From contig NZ_JABFHO010000001.1 of NCBI RefSeq assembly GCF_013404085.1, forward strand, positions 1,302,001-1,366,000: a stretch of DNA of 64,000 nt. The letters run 5' to 3'. Under the pieces are notes generated by a model, which saw only the letters and a list, made by a program, of their open reading frames with translations, had not been told where the DNA came from and searched no databases. Positions 44,010-53,800 of this stretch are shown in pieces. Source of the DNA: Winogradskyella helgolandensis. GTDB taxonomy: Bacteria > Bacteroidota > Bacteroidia > Flavobacteriales > Flavobacteriaceae. Both the position numbers and the translations under genes were made by a program. Positions within the stretch are counted from its first letter, which is position 1, and each line of letters starts with the position of its first letter.

Positions 44010-44270
44010 TTAACAAAGCTTTACAGTCTTAACTCTAATTTGAAGACTTTTTCTAAACGTTTTGATACTGATGATTTCGTTATTCTTTTTACGATTCATT
44101 CTTAAAACCTTAGCTTTAATTTCAGAAGAAATAGCAGCTTCGCTAGATTCAGATTTTACGGTTTCAGAGGTTTCAACAACTTCAGTTTCATTGTTAACTA
44201 TGACGTCTTGTTGTGCGAAACTTGCTAAAGACATTGTTAAGAATAATATGATGAATAAACCTTTTTTCAT
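44010..44270 (-). CDS. Small exported protein, 86 aa (copy 1 of a duplicated pair)
   Basis: An 86-residue protein with a signal peptide (MKKGLFIILFLTMSLASFAQQ). The mature part has an acidic Ser/Thr/Glu-rich half (ETEVVETSETVKSESSEAA) and a strongly basic C-terminal half (KVLRMNRKKNNEIISIKTFRKS) ending in Cys. It differs from the copy at 44948-45208 by two residues. I recognise no family. Flanking DNA from the same duplication has decayed while both coding copies stayed intact, which suggests the protein is useful. A periplasmic or surface role is likely. Confidence 0.75.
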   Translation of the reverse strand: MKKGLFIILFLTMSLASFAQQDVIVNNETEVVETSETVKSESSEAAISSEIKAKVLRMNRKKNNEIISIKTFRKSLQIRVKTVKLC

Positions 44271-44546
44271 AATCGTAAGAAGCTATGTTTGTTTTAACTT
44301 CGGGTCAAAGAAACGCAAGATATCTAGTGTAGATGAAATTTTTAGATGAAGCATGTCGATAAACGGTTAAGTGGTAAGTGCTAACAAAAAGCACCGATGA
44401 AATACACTATTTGCGCTTGTAGCCCTTTAAATACGTTACATTTTAGGTTAAACGTTACAAATTGTTAGTTGAAAAATACTTCTGGATAAAAAATACCGAT
44501 GAAGTGCGTAAAATATGCTTGAAGTATCTATGAACACCTAATTATT

Positions 44547-44700
44547 ATGACTGAATTTAGCAATAACCCTTATTATGAATTGTTTTGAAAACGAATCAAT
44601 AATCAATATGCAATCGTAGTTATAAAGTAAGACTTAAAACCTTAAACTAGTTACAGCATATTATTGAAGTGACTTATAAAACTCAAATTCGAAAAGCACG
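44547..44700 (+). pseudogene. Decayed copy of the aldehyde dehydrogenase 5' end
   Basis: The sequence from ATG 44547 reads MTEFSNNPYYELF then TGA. It matches the start of the intact gene at 45486 (MDDFSSNPYYELFSKQ). Nucleotide similarity continues through CGTAGTTATAA, CTTAAAACCTTAAAC and ACTCAAATTC until about 44696, then stops. It is the truncated upstream product of a tandem duplication with unit length about 940 bp. Confidence 0.88.
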
Positions 44701-44705
44701 TGATA

Positions 44706-44800
44706 AGGATTTTGTTTTGTGTCGGGATATGATTCCTAATGTTTTAGGAAATTAAAGCGCAAGAAGCTAATGGTAAATAGAATTCGTCAGATTAGATAGA
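44706..44800 (+). pseudogene. Decayed copy of the cphA 3' end
   Basis: TTTTGTGTCGGGATATGATT, then CCTAATGTTTTAGGAA and GCAAGAAGCTAATGGT, correspond to the last 90 bases of cphA (43829-43918), with small deletions and an early stop. It directly follows the aldehyde dehydrogenase remnant and so marks the novel joint of the tandem duplication. Confidence 0.82.
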
Positions 44801-44862
44801 GATCTTTCAGGTTTTGATATTTCGACTACGATCAGCAATCAATTTGAAATATCTGGAAAACA

Positions 44863-44893
44863 AAAAGCCGAAACGTGAGTTTCGGCTTTTTTT
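44863..44893 (+). terminator. Copy 2 of the cphA terminator
   Basis: The same AAAGCCGAAA / TTTCGGCTTT hairpin and T run as at 43944-43973, here with no intact gene upstream on the plus strand. It is kept from the duplication and may still serve the minus-strand 86-aa gene as a bidirectional hairpin. Confidence 0.85.
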
Positions 44894-44947
44894 AACAATA
44901 TATGGTTAATAGCATTATATATGGTTAATAGCATTTTTGATATGTGA

Positions 44948-45208
44948 TTAACAAAGCTTTACAGTCTTAACTCTAATTTGAAGACTTTTTCTAAAAGTTT
45001 TGATACTAATAATTTCTGTATTTTTTTTACGATTCATTCTTAAAACCTTAGCTTTAATTTCAGAAGAAATAGCAGCTTCGCTAGATTCAGATTTTACGGT
45101 TTTAGAGGTTTCAACAACTTCAGTTTCATTGTTAACTATGACGTCTTGTTGTGCGAAACTTGCTAAAGACATTGTTAAGAATAATATGATGAATAAACCT
45201 TTTTTCAT
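44948..45208 (-). CDS. Small exported protein, 86 aa (copy 2 of a duplicated pair)
   Basis: An 86-residue near-twin of the product at 44010-44270. The two differ only by Glu/Lys in ETS[E/K]TVKS and Asn/Thr in KKN[N/T]EII, with a few silent changes. It has the same signal peptide and basic C-terminus. The region upstream (45209-45485) also matches that of copy 1 (44271-44546), including TCGATAAACGGTTAAGTGGT and GCGCTTGTAGCCCTTTAAA, so the promoter was duplicated too. The function is unknown. Confidence 0.75.
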   Translation of the reverse strand: MKKGLFIILFLTMSLASFAQQDVIVNNETEVVETSKTVKSESSEAAISSEIKAKVLRMNRKKNTEIISIKTFRKSLQIRVKTVKLC

Positions 45209-45485
45209 AATCGTAAGAAGCTATATTTGTTTTAACTTCGGGTCAAAGAAACGTAAGATATCTAGTGTAGCTGAAATTTTTAGATGAAATATGTCGATAA
45301 ACGGTTAAGTGGTAAACGCTAACAAAAAGCACCGATGAAATGCATAATATGCGCTTGTAGCCCTTTAAAAGCGTTACCTTTAAAGTTAAACGTTACAATT
45401 TGTTAGTTGAAAAACACTTCCGAATAGATTATATCGACGAAATACATAATATCAGTTTGAAACACTTGAAAATAGAGATTTAATT

Positions 45486-46898
45486 ATGGATGATTTTAGC
45501 AGTAACCCCTATTATGAATTGTTTTCTAAACAACACATCAATCAGTATGCCGTAGGGAATCGTAGTTATAAGGAAAGGCTTAAAACCTTAAACAAACTTC
45601 AGCACGCTATTGAAGTTACCTATAGGACTCAAATTCAAGAGGCCTTGCAAAACGATTTAGGGAAACCAGTTGTAGAAACAGAGCTCACCGAAATCTATGC
45701 TATAATTGGTGATATAAAATATACTAAAAAGAATCTGCGTCAATGGATGCGAAAGCAAGATGTAGAAACACCTATATCTTTATTGGGTTCTAGTTCTTAT
45801 ATAAAGTATGAACCTAAAGGAGTGTGTTTAATTATATCTCCATGGAATTTTCCTTTCAATCTCACCTTTGGACCTTTAGTCTCTGCAATTGCAGCTGGTA
45901 ATACGGTTATTATTAAACCCTCTGAGATGACACCAAACTCATCAGCATTAATGGCTAAGATTGTAGCAGATGTTTTTTCTGAAGATGAAGTTGCCGTATT
46001 ACAAGGTGAAGTGGAAGTCTCTACACAATTATTAAAGCTACCTTTTAATCATATCTTTTTTACAGGGTCTCCACAAGTGGGGAAGATTGTTATGAAAGCT
46101 GCATCGGAACATTTAGCATCTGTTACCTTAGAATTGGGAGGTAAGTCTCCAACACTAATTGATAAAACGGCAAATATAGATAAAGCAGCGAAGAAAATAA
46201 TGTGGGCAAAATTTTTGAACTGTGGACAGATATGTGTGTCTCCAGATTATGTTTTAATTGATGCTAGCGTAAAAGCACAATTTATAGACGCTTGTAAAAA
46301 ATGGCTTCAAACGTTTTATAACGATAATCCAAAAGCATCAGATTCTTATGGTAGAATAGTAACAGATAAACATTTTGAACGTTTAAGTTCTTATCTCGAC
46401 AATGCAAAAACACTAGATGCTAAATTTGAAGTGGGTGGAGACACCGATAGTGCTTCTAAATATATAGAACCTACTATCATTTCTGATTTAAAACCAGAAG
46501 CTAAATTACTAGAAGATGAAATTTTCGGACCAATTTTACCGATTGTAACGTATGATAGTCTAGATATGGCCATGGCCTATATTAATTCGAAACCACGACC
46601 ATTGGCGCTTTATATCTACAGTAAAAGTAAAGCGAATACGACTACGATTTTAAATAACACTAGGGCAGGAGGGACGTGTATTAACAATAGTGTGCTCCAT
46701 TACACGAATCATAATTTACCTTTTGGAGGGGTTAATAATAGTGGTATTGGTAAGAGTCATGGTTTTTTTGGTTTTAAGGCTTTTAGTAATGAGCGCTCTG
46801 TAATGAAACAACATACGTTTGCTGTTACGGAGTTGTTGTTTCCACCTTATAGTGGTTTTAAAGAGAAGCTGGCACGATTGACTATTAAGTGGTTTTAA
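45486..46898 (+). CDS. NAD(P)-dependent aldehyde dehydrogenase (class 3-like)
   Basis: A 470-residue enzyme that oxidises aldehydes to acids. Conserved motifs: SPWNFPFNLTFGPLVSAIAAGNTVIIKPSEMTP (about 118-150), FFTGSPQVGK (about 190-199), catalytic Glu in LELGGKSP (about 215-222), nucleophilic Cys in FLNCGQICVSPDY (about 243-255) and EIFGPILPI (about 343-351). The C-terminus (KLARLTIKWF) fits the class 3/fatty-aldehyde group rather than tetrameric class 1/2 enzymes. The substrate is unknown. Its end overlaps the convergent asparaginase-like gene by 4 bp. A truncated copy of its 5' end lies 0.9 kb upstream. Confidence 0.93.
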   Translation: MDDFSSNPYYELFSKQHINQYAVGNRSYKERLKTLNKLQHAIEVTYRTQIQEALQNDLGKPVVETELTEIYAIIGDIKYTKKNLRQWMRKQDVETPISLLGSSSYIKYEPKGVCLIISPWNFPFNLTFGPLVSAIAAGNTVIIKPSEMTPNSSALMAKIVADVFSEDEVAVLQGEVEVSTQLLKLPFNHIFFTGSPQVGKIVMKAASEHLASVTLELGGKSPTLIDKTANIDKAAKKIMWAKFLNCGQICVSPDYVLIDASVKAQFIDACKKWLQTFYNDNPKASDSYGRIVTDKHFERLSSYLDNAKTLDAKFEVGGDTDSASKYIEPTIISDLKPEAKLLEDEIFGPILPIVTYDSLDMAMAYINSKPRPLALYIYSKSKANTTTILNNTRAGGTCINNSVLHYTNHNLPFGGVNNSGIGKSHGFFGFKAFSNERSVMKQHTFAVTELLFPPYSGFKEKLARLTIKWF

Positions 46899-47905
46899 GC
46901 TTTATTAAAATAATCCGATTGAATTTGCGCATTTATCCCATCCTGATATTTAGTTATACTAAACCATTGATGAATTGAGTAGCATCCTGTTTCGCCTTTT
47001 TTATTAACGGCAACATAACCGACCTGAAAATTCTTATAATTACTATTGGGTTTATTCACAATTCGGCCAATCGCTTCTTCGCATGCTTGTTGAGGTGATC
47101 TCCCTTGACGCATTAATTCAACGACTAAAAAACTACCCACTGTTTTTATAACTTCTTCTCCTAAACCTGTTGCCACACAACCACCAATTTCATTATCTAT
47201 AAATAATCCGGATCCAATAATAGACGAATCTCCAACGCGTCCGCCTAGTTTATAAGCTAAACCACTTGTAGTACAAGCACCAGAAATGTCACCGTTTTTA
47301 TCAATGGCCAACATGCCAATAGTATCGTGATTTTCAATATTAATAATGGGTTGGTATTTGGCCTCAACCTTCCATTTCTCCCATGCATCTTTTGAGGATT
47401 CTGTTAATAAATCTTCGGGTTTAAAACCTTTAGAAATGGCAAATTGTTTGGCGCCTTCTCCGGCGAGCATAACATGTGGTGTGTCTTCCATCACTTTTCT
47501 AGCGACTGAAACCGCATGCGTTATATTTTGAAGGTAAACCACAGAACCACAATTGCCATTTTTATCCATTATACTAGCGTCTAGTGTTACATGGCCTTCG
47601 CGATCGGGCAAACCACCTTTGCCAACGGTCTGTCCTTTAGCGTTGGCTTCTTCAATGCGACAACCTTGTTCTACCGCATCTAACGCATTTCCGCCGGCCT
47701 GTAAAATATCCATCGCTTTGGCGGTTGCGTTTTTAACATGCCAAGTTGCAACAACTAATGGTAGGTCATGCAAATTATTGATAGCTTCATTATTTTGTCC
47801 GGTCGTTTTTTGAGAAGCTATTTCTTCACAATTAACTAAAGAACTGCCCATGGCTAAACCAACTCCGGTTAAAGATGCTGTCTTTATAAATTTTCTGCGT
47901 TTCAT
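46895..47905 (-). CDS. Exported glycosylasparaginase-like Ntn-hydrolase (Tat lipoprotein)
   Basis: A 336-residue enzyme of the aspartylglucosaminidase/isoaspartyl peptidase family. The N-terminus MKRRKFIKTASLTGVGLAMGSSLVNC combines a twin-arginine motif and a lipobox (LVNC), so it is probably a Tat-exported lipoprotein. Family motifs: GGNALDAVEQGCRIEE (about 70-85), ASIMDKNGNCGSVVYL, SVARKVMEDTPHVMLAGEGA, the autocleavage site HDTIGMLAIDKNGDISGACTTSGLAYK with Thr in DTIG, and RVGDSSIIGSGL. The DTIG form points to N4-(N-acetylglucosaminyl)-asparaginase, which cuts the GlcNAc-Asn link. A decayed sugar transporter upstream supports a glycan role. Confidence 0.9.
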   Translation of the reverse strand: MKRRKFIKTASLTGVGLAMGSSLVNCEEIASQKTTGQNNEAINNLHDLPLVVATWHVKNATAKAMDILQAGGNALDAVEQGCRIEEANAKGQTVGKGGLPDREGHVTLDASIMDKNGNCGSVVYLQNITHAVSVARKVMEDTPHVMLAGEGAKQFAISKGFKPEDLLTESSKDAWEKWKVEAKYQPIINIENHDTIGMLAIDKNGDISGACTTSGLAYKLGGRVGDSSIIGSGLFIDNEIGGCVATGLGEEVIKTVGSFLVVELMRQGRSPQQACEEAIGRIVNKPNSNYKNFQVGYVAVNKKGETGCYSIHQWFSITKYQDGINAQIQSDYFNKA

Positions 47906-47985
47906 GATGTGCTGTATTGTATTGGTAATGTCATTTTACTTTTAGTGCTATTTAAATCTCAAGAATGTTATATGCCTGTCATTAT

Positions 47986-48172
47986 TTAATTGGCAGGTTC
48001 AAGGTTTTTACGGGAATTTCTATAACCATACCAAAGGATATAACCATACCAGACTTTAACAAAAACAAAAGCTGATTTAAAATTAATAATATCCGTGAAA
48101 TAACCATAAAGTAGAGGGATAATTGCACCACCAACAATCGCTGTACATAAGATACCTGATGCTTTAAGTTTT
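47986..48172 (-). pseudogene. C-terminal remnant of a sugar MFS transporter (FucP-like)
   Basis: A 74-codon frame (from 48210) whose last 60 residues read LKASGILCTAIVGGAIIPLLYGYFTDIINFKSAF then YGYILWYGYRNSRK. The IVGGAIIPLLYG motif and the closing helix are those of the end of FucP-type sugar:proton symporters, which have about 400 residues. No upstream part of such a transporter is seen, and the preceding residues do not fit, so this is a truncated relic. It lies 81 bp upstream of the glycosylasparaginase-like gene, where intact flavobacterial loci often carry the full transporter. Confidence 0.78.
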
Positions 48173-48371
48173 AAATCTAAAATCAATGCATCTAATATAG
48201 TCAAATGCATTTCAAGAACGTCTTTGATGTGTTGCTTTTTTGATACTTCATAACGTGCTATTAAGACAATGTAATAGAAAAAAACTTAAAATAGTGAGCT
48301 CAAAACCTTTAACACTTTCATAAGATAAGTCGTTCGTCATATCCTTAAATTTGTAAACTCAAAAACATAAC

Positions 48372-49601
48372 ATGATTCGCTGGATACTATTTGCCATTTT
48401 ATTTATAATAATTACGATTTATGGCTTTCAAGCTGTAAGAACAGTAACCAAGCAGACTTGGGTGTATTATTTGTTTTTTATTGTAGCCCTCATTGTTGCA
48501 GGTAATTTTATCTATCAGTTCGCCGCAGCCAATGAAGGTCGTGTTTTAACAACCTCTAAAAGTTTCGCCTTCGGGTTTTTATTGGCATTTATGGCATTCA
48601 ATTTAGTATTGTTACCCTTTTTAATTGGTGAAGATATTATTAGAGGGATTATTGGGTTGTACGATAAATTTGTTACTAAAACCGATACATTTTATGTGCC
48701 ATCGCGCCGAAAATTTGTGAGTCAAGTCGCTTTAGGATTGGCGGCAATCCCATTTTCTTCTTTATTGTATGGTATGTTTAAGGGGAAGTATGATTTTAGA
48801 GTTCTAAAATACACCCTTCATTTTGAAGATTTACCAGAGGCTTTTGATGGGTATAGACTCACTCAAATTAGTGATATTCATTCGGGTAGTTTTGATAATC
48901 GCGAAAAAATAGAATACGCTGTAGATTTAATTAACGAACAAGAATCTGATGTGTTATTATTTACAGGCGATATGGTTAATAATAAGGCTTCAGAAATGTT
49001 GCCTTGGATGGATACCTTTGGAAGGCTGAAAGCGAAAGATGGTAAATTTTCGGTTTTAGGAAATCATGATTATGGAGATTATGTAGATTGGAATTCACCT
49101 AAAGAAAAAGCCCAAAACCTTGAGGATTTAAAAACAATACAAAAAGATATCGGTTTCGATTTATTATTAAACGAAAGTCGATATCTTGAAAAGGACGGTC
49201 AACGATTAGCCTTAATTGGAGTAGAGAATTGGGGCAAAGGAGGTTTTAAAAAAGCAGGTGACTTAGAAAAGGCCTCATCACAAATTAAGGCCGATGATTT
49301 TAAAATATTAATGTCGCACGATCCAAGTCATTGGGAAGCACAGGTGATTAATGATCCATATCACTATCATTTAACGTTAAGTGGACATACGCACGGCATG
49401 CAATTTGGGATTGAAATTCCAGGTTGGATAAAATGGAGTCCTGCAAAATGGAGATACAAACAATGGGCAGGAATCTATACTGAATTAAACCAGCATATCA
49501 ATGTTAATAGAGGTTTTGGTTACCTAGGCTATCCAGGACGAGTTGGTATTTGGCCAGAAATCACAGTGATTGAGCTCAAAAAAGGGTCTAAAAGTGCATA
49601 A
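48372..49601 (+). CDS. Membrane-anchored metallophosphoesterase
   Basis: A 409-residue protein with N-terminal membrane helices (IRWILFAILFIIITIYGF, WVYYLFFIVALIVAGNFIYQF, FLLAFMAFNLVLLPFLI) and one more before the catalytic domain (VALGLAAIPFSSLLYGMF). The calcineurin-like domain has all metal motifs: ISDIHSGSF (D-x-H), FTGDMVNN (GD), LGNHDYGDY (GNHD), ILMSHDPSHW (H) and LSGHTHGMQFG (GHxH). This layout matches YkuE/YaeI-type enzymes, in which the active site faces the periplasm. The substrate is not known. It is transcribed alone. Confidence 0.9.
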   Translation: MIRWILFAILFIIITIYGFQAVRTVTKQTWVYYLFFIVALIVAGNFIYQFAAANEGRVLTTSKSFAFGFLLAFMAFNLVLLPFLIGEDIIRGIIGLYDKFVTKTDTFYVPSRRKFVSQVALGLAAIPFSSLLYGMFKGKYDFRVLKYTLHFEDLPEAFDGYRLTQISDIHSGSFDNREKIEYAVDLINEQESDVLLFTGDMVNNKASEMLPWMDTFGRLKAKDGKFSVLGNHDYGDYVDWNSPKEKAQNLEDLKTIQKDIGFDLLLNESRYLEKDGQRLALIGVENWGKGGFKKAGDLEKASSQIKADDFKILMSHDPSHWEAQVINDPYHYHLTLSGHTHGMQFGIEIPGWIKWSPAKWRYKQWAGIYTELNQHINVNRGFGYLGYPGRVGIWPEITVIELKKGSKSA

Positions 49602-49663
49602 TTGTAAAGAATTGCTTATTTTTATGAAATGAGTATCTAATTTGTAATGGATTACTTTTTGAA

Positions 49664-49695
49664 TTGTATGCAAATTTGAAGTGCTTATATCTTTG
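49664..49695 (+). promoter_or_regulatory. Bacteroidota primary-sigma promoter of the thioredoxin-fold gene
   Basis: TTG (49664-49666), 21 bp, and TATCTTTG (49688-49695), a perfect TAnnTTTG box. Transcription would start near 49702, 10 nt before the ATG. Confidence 0.75.
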
Positions 49696-49711
49696 ACTAA
49701 AACTATAACGT

Positions 49712-50008
49712 ATGTCAAAATTTGGAGAATTAATAGATGTTGAAATACCAGTACTTCTAGATTTCTACACAGAATCTAATAATCAATCTATAGCTATGCA
49801 TCCTATTCTAAGGGATGTTGCAGCAGCATTAGGCGATAAAGCCAAAGTGATTAAGATTGATGTAGATAAAAATAAAGATCTTGCAGAAGCATTGCGTGTT
49901 AAAGGTTTGCCAACCTTAATCATCTACAAAGGAGGTGAAATGAAATGGCGTCATAGTGGAGAACAAGATGCTGATACGTTGATTGGTATTATCCAAGAAT
50001 ACATATAA
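49712..50008 (+). CDS. Thioredoxin-fold protein lacking the CXXC active site
   Basis: A 98-residue protein with the thioredoxin fold signatures: IPVLLDFYTESNNQSIAMHPIL (9-30), AKVIKIDVDKNKDLAEALRVKGLPTLIIYKGGE (about 46-78, with the cis-Pro loop GLPTL) and the final helix DTLIGIIQEYI. The position of CGPC is occupied by TESNNQSIAMHP, and there is no Cys in the whole protein. It therefore cannot do thiol-disulfide exchange and is more likely a binding or chaperone-like protein. Bacteroidota genomes often carry such a gene. It has its own promoter. Confidence 0.88.
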   Translation: MSKFGELIDVEIPVLLDFYTESNNQSIAMHPILRDVAAALGDKAKVIKIDVDKNKDLAEALRVKGLPTLIIYKGGEMKWRHSGEQDADTLIGIIQEYI

Positions 50009-50130
50009 ACACCAACGAAAGTAGGTGTTTCATCTTATGAAGACAACGTTCAATTTTTACTAAATTTCTTTTGGCGCTGGTTTTTAATAAATGTATCTAC
50101 CTTGTAAGATTTTTAAAACCTTTTTGTGTA

Positions 50131-50802
50131 TTAATTCAAACCTTTAAAAACAAACCCTCTTTCGCTAAAATATTCTAAAACTTTAGGGAGTACATGTTTT
50201 AAATTAGGCGAAGCTTTCACGCTATCGTGAAACACAATAATACTTCCTTCTTTGGCTGTTGAAGTTACATTTTTAAGACAAGCAGATTCAGATACTGATG
50301 CATCCCAATCATAAGATAAAACATCCCATAAAACAATTTTATAGCCTAGTTTTTGGAGTTGTTTGCTCTGTTTAGAGTTAAACTTACCGTATGGAGGACG
50401 GAATAAACTCAAATTCCATTGTTGATCGTTTAGTGTATTGGTGTTTAATGTTTGGATTTTAGAATGTATTAATGATTGTGTTTTCTCAACATCATCAAGA
50501 TAATCCGCTGTTTTGTGCTTCCAACCTTTTAAATGATTGTAAGTATGGTTTCCGATGGTATGACCTTTTGAAATAATATTTTTGAAAATCTCAGGATATT
50601 TTTCAATATTATTTCCAATACAAAAGAAAGTGGCTTTAGCATTATGACCTTCTAATTTTGAAAGTACCCAATCCGTAATTTCAGGAGTTGGACCATCATC
50701 AAAGGTTAAATAGAGTTCTTTGTTTTTGGTATTGATATTCCAGATAAAATTTGGGAACACTAATTTTACAAACCCTGGCGTTTTAGCTGGAATAATCTGC
50801 AT
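50131..50802 (-). CDS. Polysaccharide deacetylase family protein
   Basis: A 223-residue enzyme of the NodB-homology (carbohydrate esterase 4) family. Motif 1 is LTFDDGPTPE (about 31-40, metal and catalytic Asp), motif 2 HTIGNHTYNH (about 76-85, metal His pair), motif 3 LFRPPYGKFN (about 124-133) and motif 5 IIVFHDSVKASPNL (about 193-206). A membrane anchor is not obvious, so the product may be cytoplasmic or weakly exported. It starts 7 bp after the DUF2723 gene and is co-transcribed with it, suggesting a shared role in envelope glycans. Confidence 0.9.
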   Translation of the reverse strand: MQIIPAKTPGFVKLVFPNFIWNINTKNKELYLTFDDGPTPEITDWVLSKLEGHNAKATFFCIGNNIEKYPEIFKNIISKGHTIGNHTYNHLKGWKHKTADYLDDVEKTQSLIHSKIQTLNTNTLNDQQWNLSLFRPPYGKFNSKQSKQLQKLGYKIVLWDVLSYDWDASVSESACLKNVTSTAKEGSIIVFHDSVKASPNLKHVLPKVLEYFSERGFVFKGLN

Positions 50803-50808
50803 ACCTTA

Positions 50809-53800
50809 TTAATCCTCTGGCGCTATTAAGTCTATGGTATCCTTAATGGCTTCTATATCTATATCATTTGGTATTTCTGGTAACGCATCTTCACTATAGC
50901 GATTCATAAGTTCATCAAATAAACTCAAATAACTATTAAAGGTTTTGGTCTCCTGTAAGGCAAATTCTTTATCGTTGTAAATTACTAAAATATCTATCAA
51001 AGCTCTGTAGCGTTGTATGTCTAAGTAAATATCTTCACCAACCAATCGTTCTTGGTTTTCTAAAGAAAGACTACTGTAATACACTAAGTTTTCTTGATAT
51101 TTTTTAGCCACATCTTTGTAGAGTGCACGTCCTTTTTCAAGGTTTCCTATTTCATAATATGCACTCACATACGGTTCTAATAATGAATAAAAACCAAATT
51201 TGTCTACAGGCATTTTTTCCATAGCGATGTCGGCTATTTCTTCAGCTTTATCTAATTCCTTATCATTAATAAGTTGCTCAATTAAACGCGCTAAGTTTCC
51301 TCTGTAGGTAATGCCGTTTCTTCTAGTTTCGATGTCGTAGTAGATATCATCACCACTGCCTCCCCATTTCCAGTTCTTCACCATATTGTACATAAGGTTT
51401 GGATCTACACGTCCCATGTCATAAGGATTAGCTTTATCTACTGGTGTTTTAATTGGCACGAGTTTATAGCACATACCATCAAGCTGTAAATAGTCTTTTA
51501 GCCAAATATAGTCTTCAGCTCCAAAGGCACCTCCTGTAAAATATATAGGGCGCTCCCAATTATTGTTCGCAATGATATCTAACATTAAAAGACGATTTTT
51601 ATATAAATAACTACCTTCAATTTGCGTGTATAAGTTATCTTCTATTTTATCGGCATCTTTTTGCTTAACCACTCCATTTTTTAGTACCATTTCCTTATTT
51701 ACAGTAATACTAATATTACGTGTTGGGAAATAATTAGAGTTTAATAAATGCTTTGGATACTGGCTAGGATCTTCACCTTGCATTTCAACTACATGTTTAA
51801 ACTTAGTATCAGGGCGTTCACTTGAAATAAAGTCCATAAATCGTTTAATATCTATAGTGTCTTTAGTAATCTCCCTTCTAATAATTACATCTCTTGTGCC
51901 ACCGCGATATTGGTTGTGAGTAAGTTGTGAAGGAATAGGGTCACTGTCGTAAGCCTTACGTTTCATTTGATCGATGTACCAATCCGTTTGGAATAAACTG
52001 GTATTCACCACGCGCACGTCTGTACGTACCCCTTCAATCTCTTGTAAATACCACAACGGGAATGTGTCGTTGTCTCCTATGGTAAAAAGAATTGCGTTTG
52101 GCGCACACGATTCTAAATACTTTCGAGCCATAGAATTGGTTGTGTATTTTCCTGAACGATCGTGATCATCCCAATTATTTGCTGCTAAAACTCCAGGTAC
52201 GATAACAAGACAAGCCAATGTTACGACAGGAGCTAAAAGTTTCGTGTTTAATTTAGATTTTAATAGGTCATAAATAGCATAAACACCAAAACCAATAAAG
52301 ATTGCAAAGACATAGAATGAACCTACTACAGAATAATCACGTTCTCTAGGTTCAAAAGGTCTTACATTGGTGTAAAACTGAATAGCTAAGCCTGTTAGTA
52401 AAAAGAACACTAAAAGTACCCAGAAACGTTTTAAATCGGAATACATCAAGAAAAAGAAACCAATAAGGCCTAATATTAATGGTAAGAAATAATAGGTGTT
52501 TCTCGCTTTGTTTTCCAAAACATCAGTTGGTAAATTATCTTGAGACATACCGATGTGCATCGAGTCAATAAAGTTTATACCCGAAATCCAATTACCGTTT
52601 TTATGGGTGTATCGTCCTTGGATATCATCTTGTCGTCCTGTGAAATTCCACATAAAATAACGCCAATACATGTAACCAAATTGGTATTGAAACATGTACA
52701 TAATATTGTCCATGAAGGATGGTTTTTCAATAATCAAATACTGTTGACCGTAACGTTTTAAAAACTGATTATAACCTTCGTAATCTATTTCTCCATTGGC
52801 CACACGCATTCTGAAGTCATTGACGAGTTGATCAAATTGTTGTTTTTCTCCAAGGGCATATTGTGCCGATTGCTCTTCAGTTAAGCCAGCGTTCATAGCT
52901 TCATTGTAGGCACGGGTTTGCAAGCTTGGATCAACTTTAAAGTCAATTAAGCCTGTAAACATCATGTAGTTTTCAGCATGCTCTGAACTCCACATTCTAG
53001 GTAAAATTGAAGCGTGTTCGTGGTTGTAGTTTTGCTTACTTTTTTCCCAATCATTTATAATAACGTATTTTCCTGCTTCATCATCGCGTTCATAATTCTT
53101 TTTATCATCAATAAACGGTTCATCTTTATCGGCACCAGAATATACTTCTGTAAAAAATGGACCATAGAATAAATGTGTTTCGGGATATTGTTCTAAGTTA
53201 TAATACGCTAATAGTTCTCTCGCATCCGAAGGGTTATTTTCGTTAATTACCACTTGTGCATTCGCACGAATAGGAAGCATCATCCAAGACGAAAATCCGA
53301 TAAAAATAAACATTAAGCACAGGACTAGTGTGTTAATATGTTTTAAGCCTTTTTTTTGCGTGTAGTTCAAACCAAAATAAAATAACGCAATAACCATTAT
53401 ACCTGTGATGATAGTTCCTGAATTAAATGGTAAACCAATGGAGTTTACGAAAAACACTTCTAAATAACCAAAGAGTTTTAAGGTTGAAGGCAATAATAAT
53501 TTGAATATAAAAAGTAAAATGGCAGCTGAAGCTATATTGGCAATGATGAAGTTTTTAACCGTAATGGTTTTGTGATTCTTAAAATAATAGAGCAGACCAA
53601 TCGCAGGAATGGTTAATAGCCCCATAAAGTGAACTCCAAAAGATAGTCCAATAACAAAAGCAATAAGAATTAACCAGCGGTTACCTCGTGGTTCGTTCAT
53701 GTCGCGTTCCCAACGTAAACCTAAATAAAATAAGACCGCCATAATTAACGTAGCCATAGCGTAGACTTCCGTTTCAACGGCATTAAACCAAAATGAATCC

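Noticed and set aside
44062..45287. Plus-strand 95-aa frames opposite both 86-aa genes
   Set aside because: Both are present only because the segment is duplicated. The minus-strand frames have clear signal peptides, whereas these do not.
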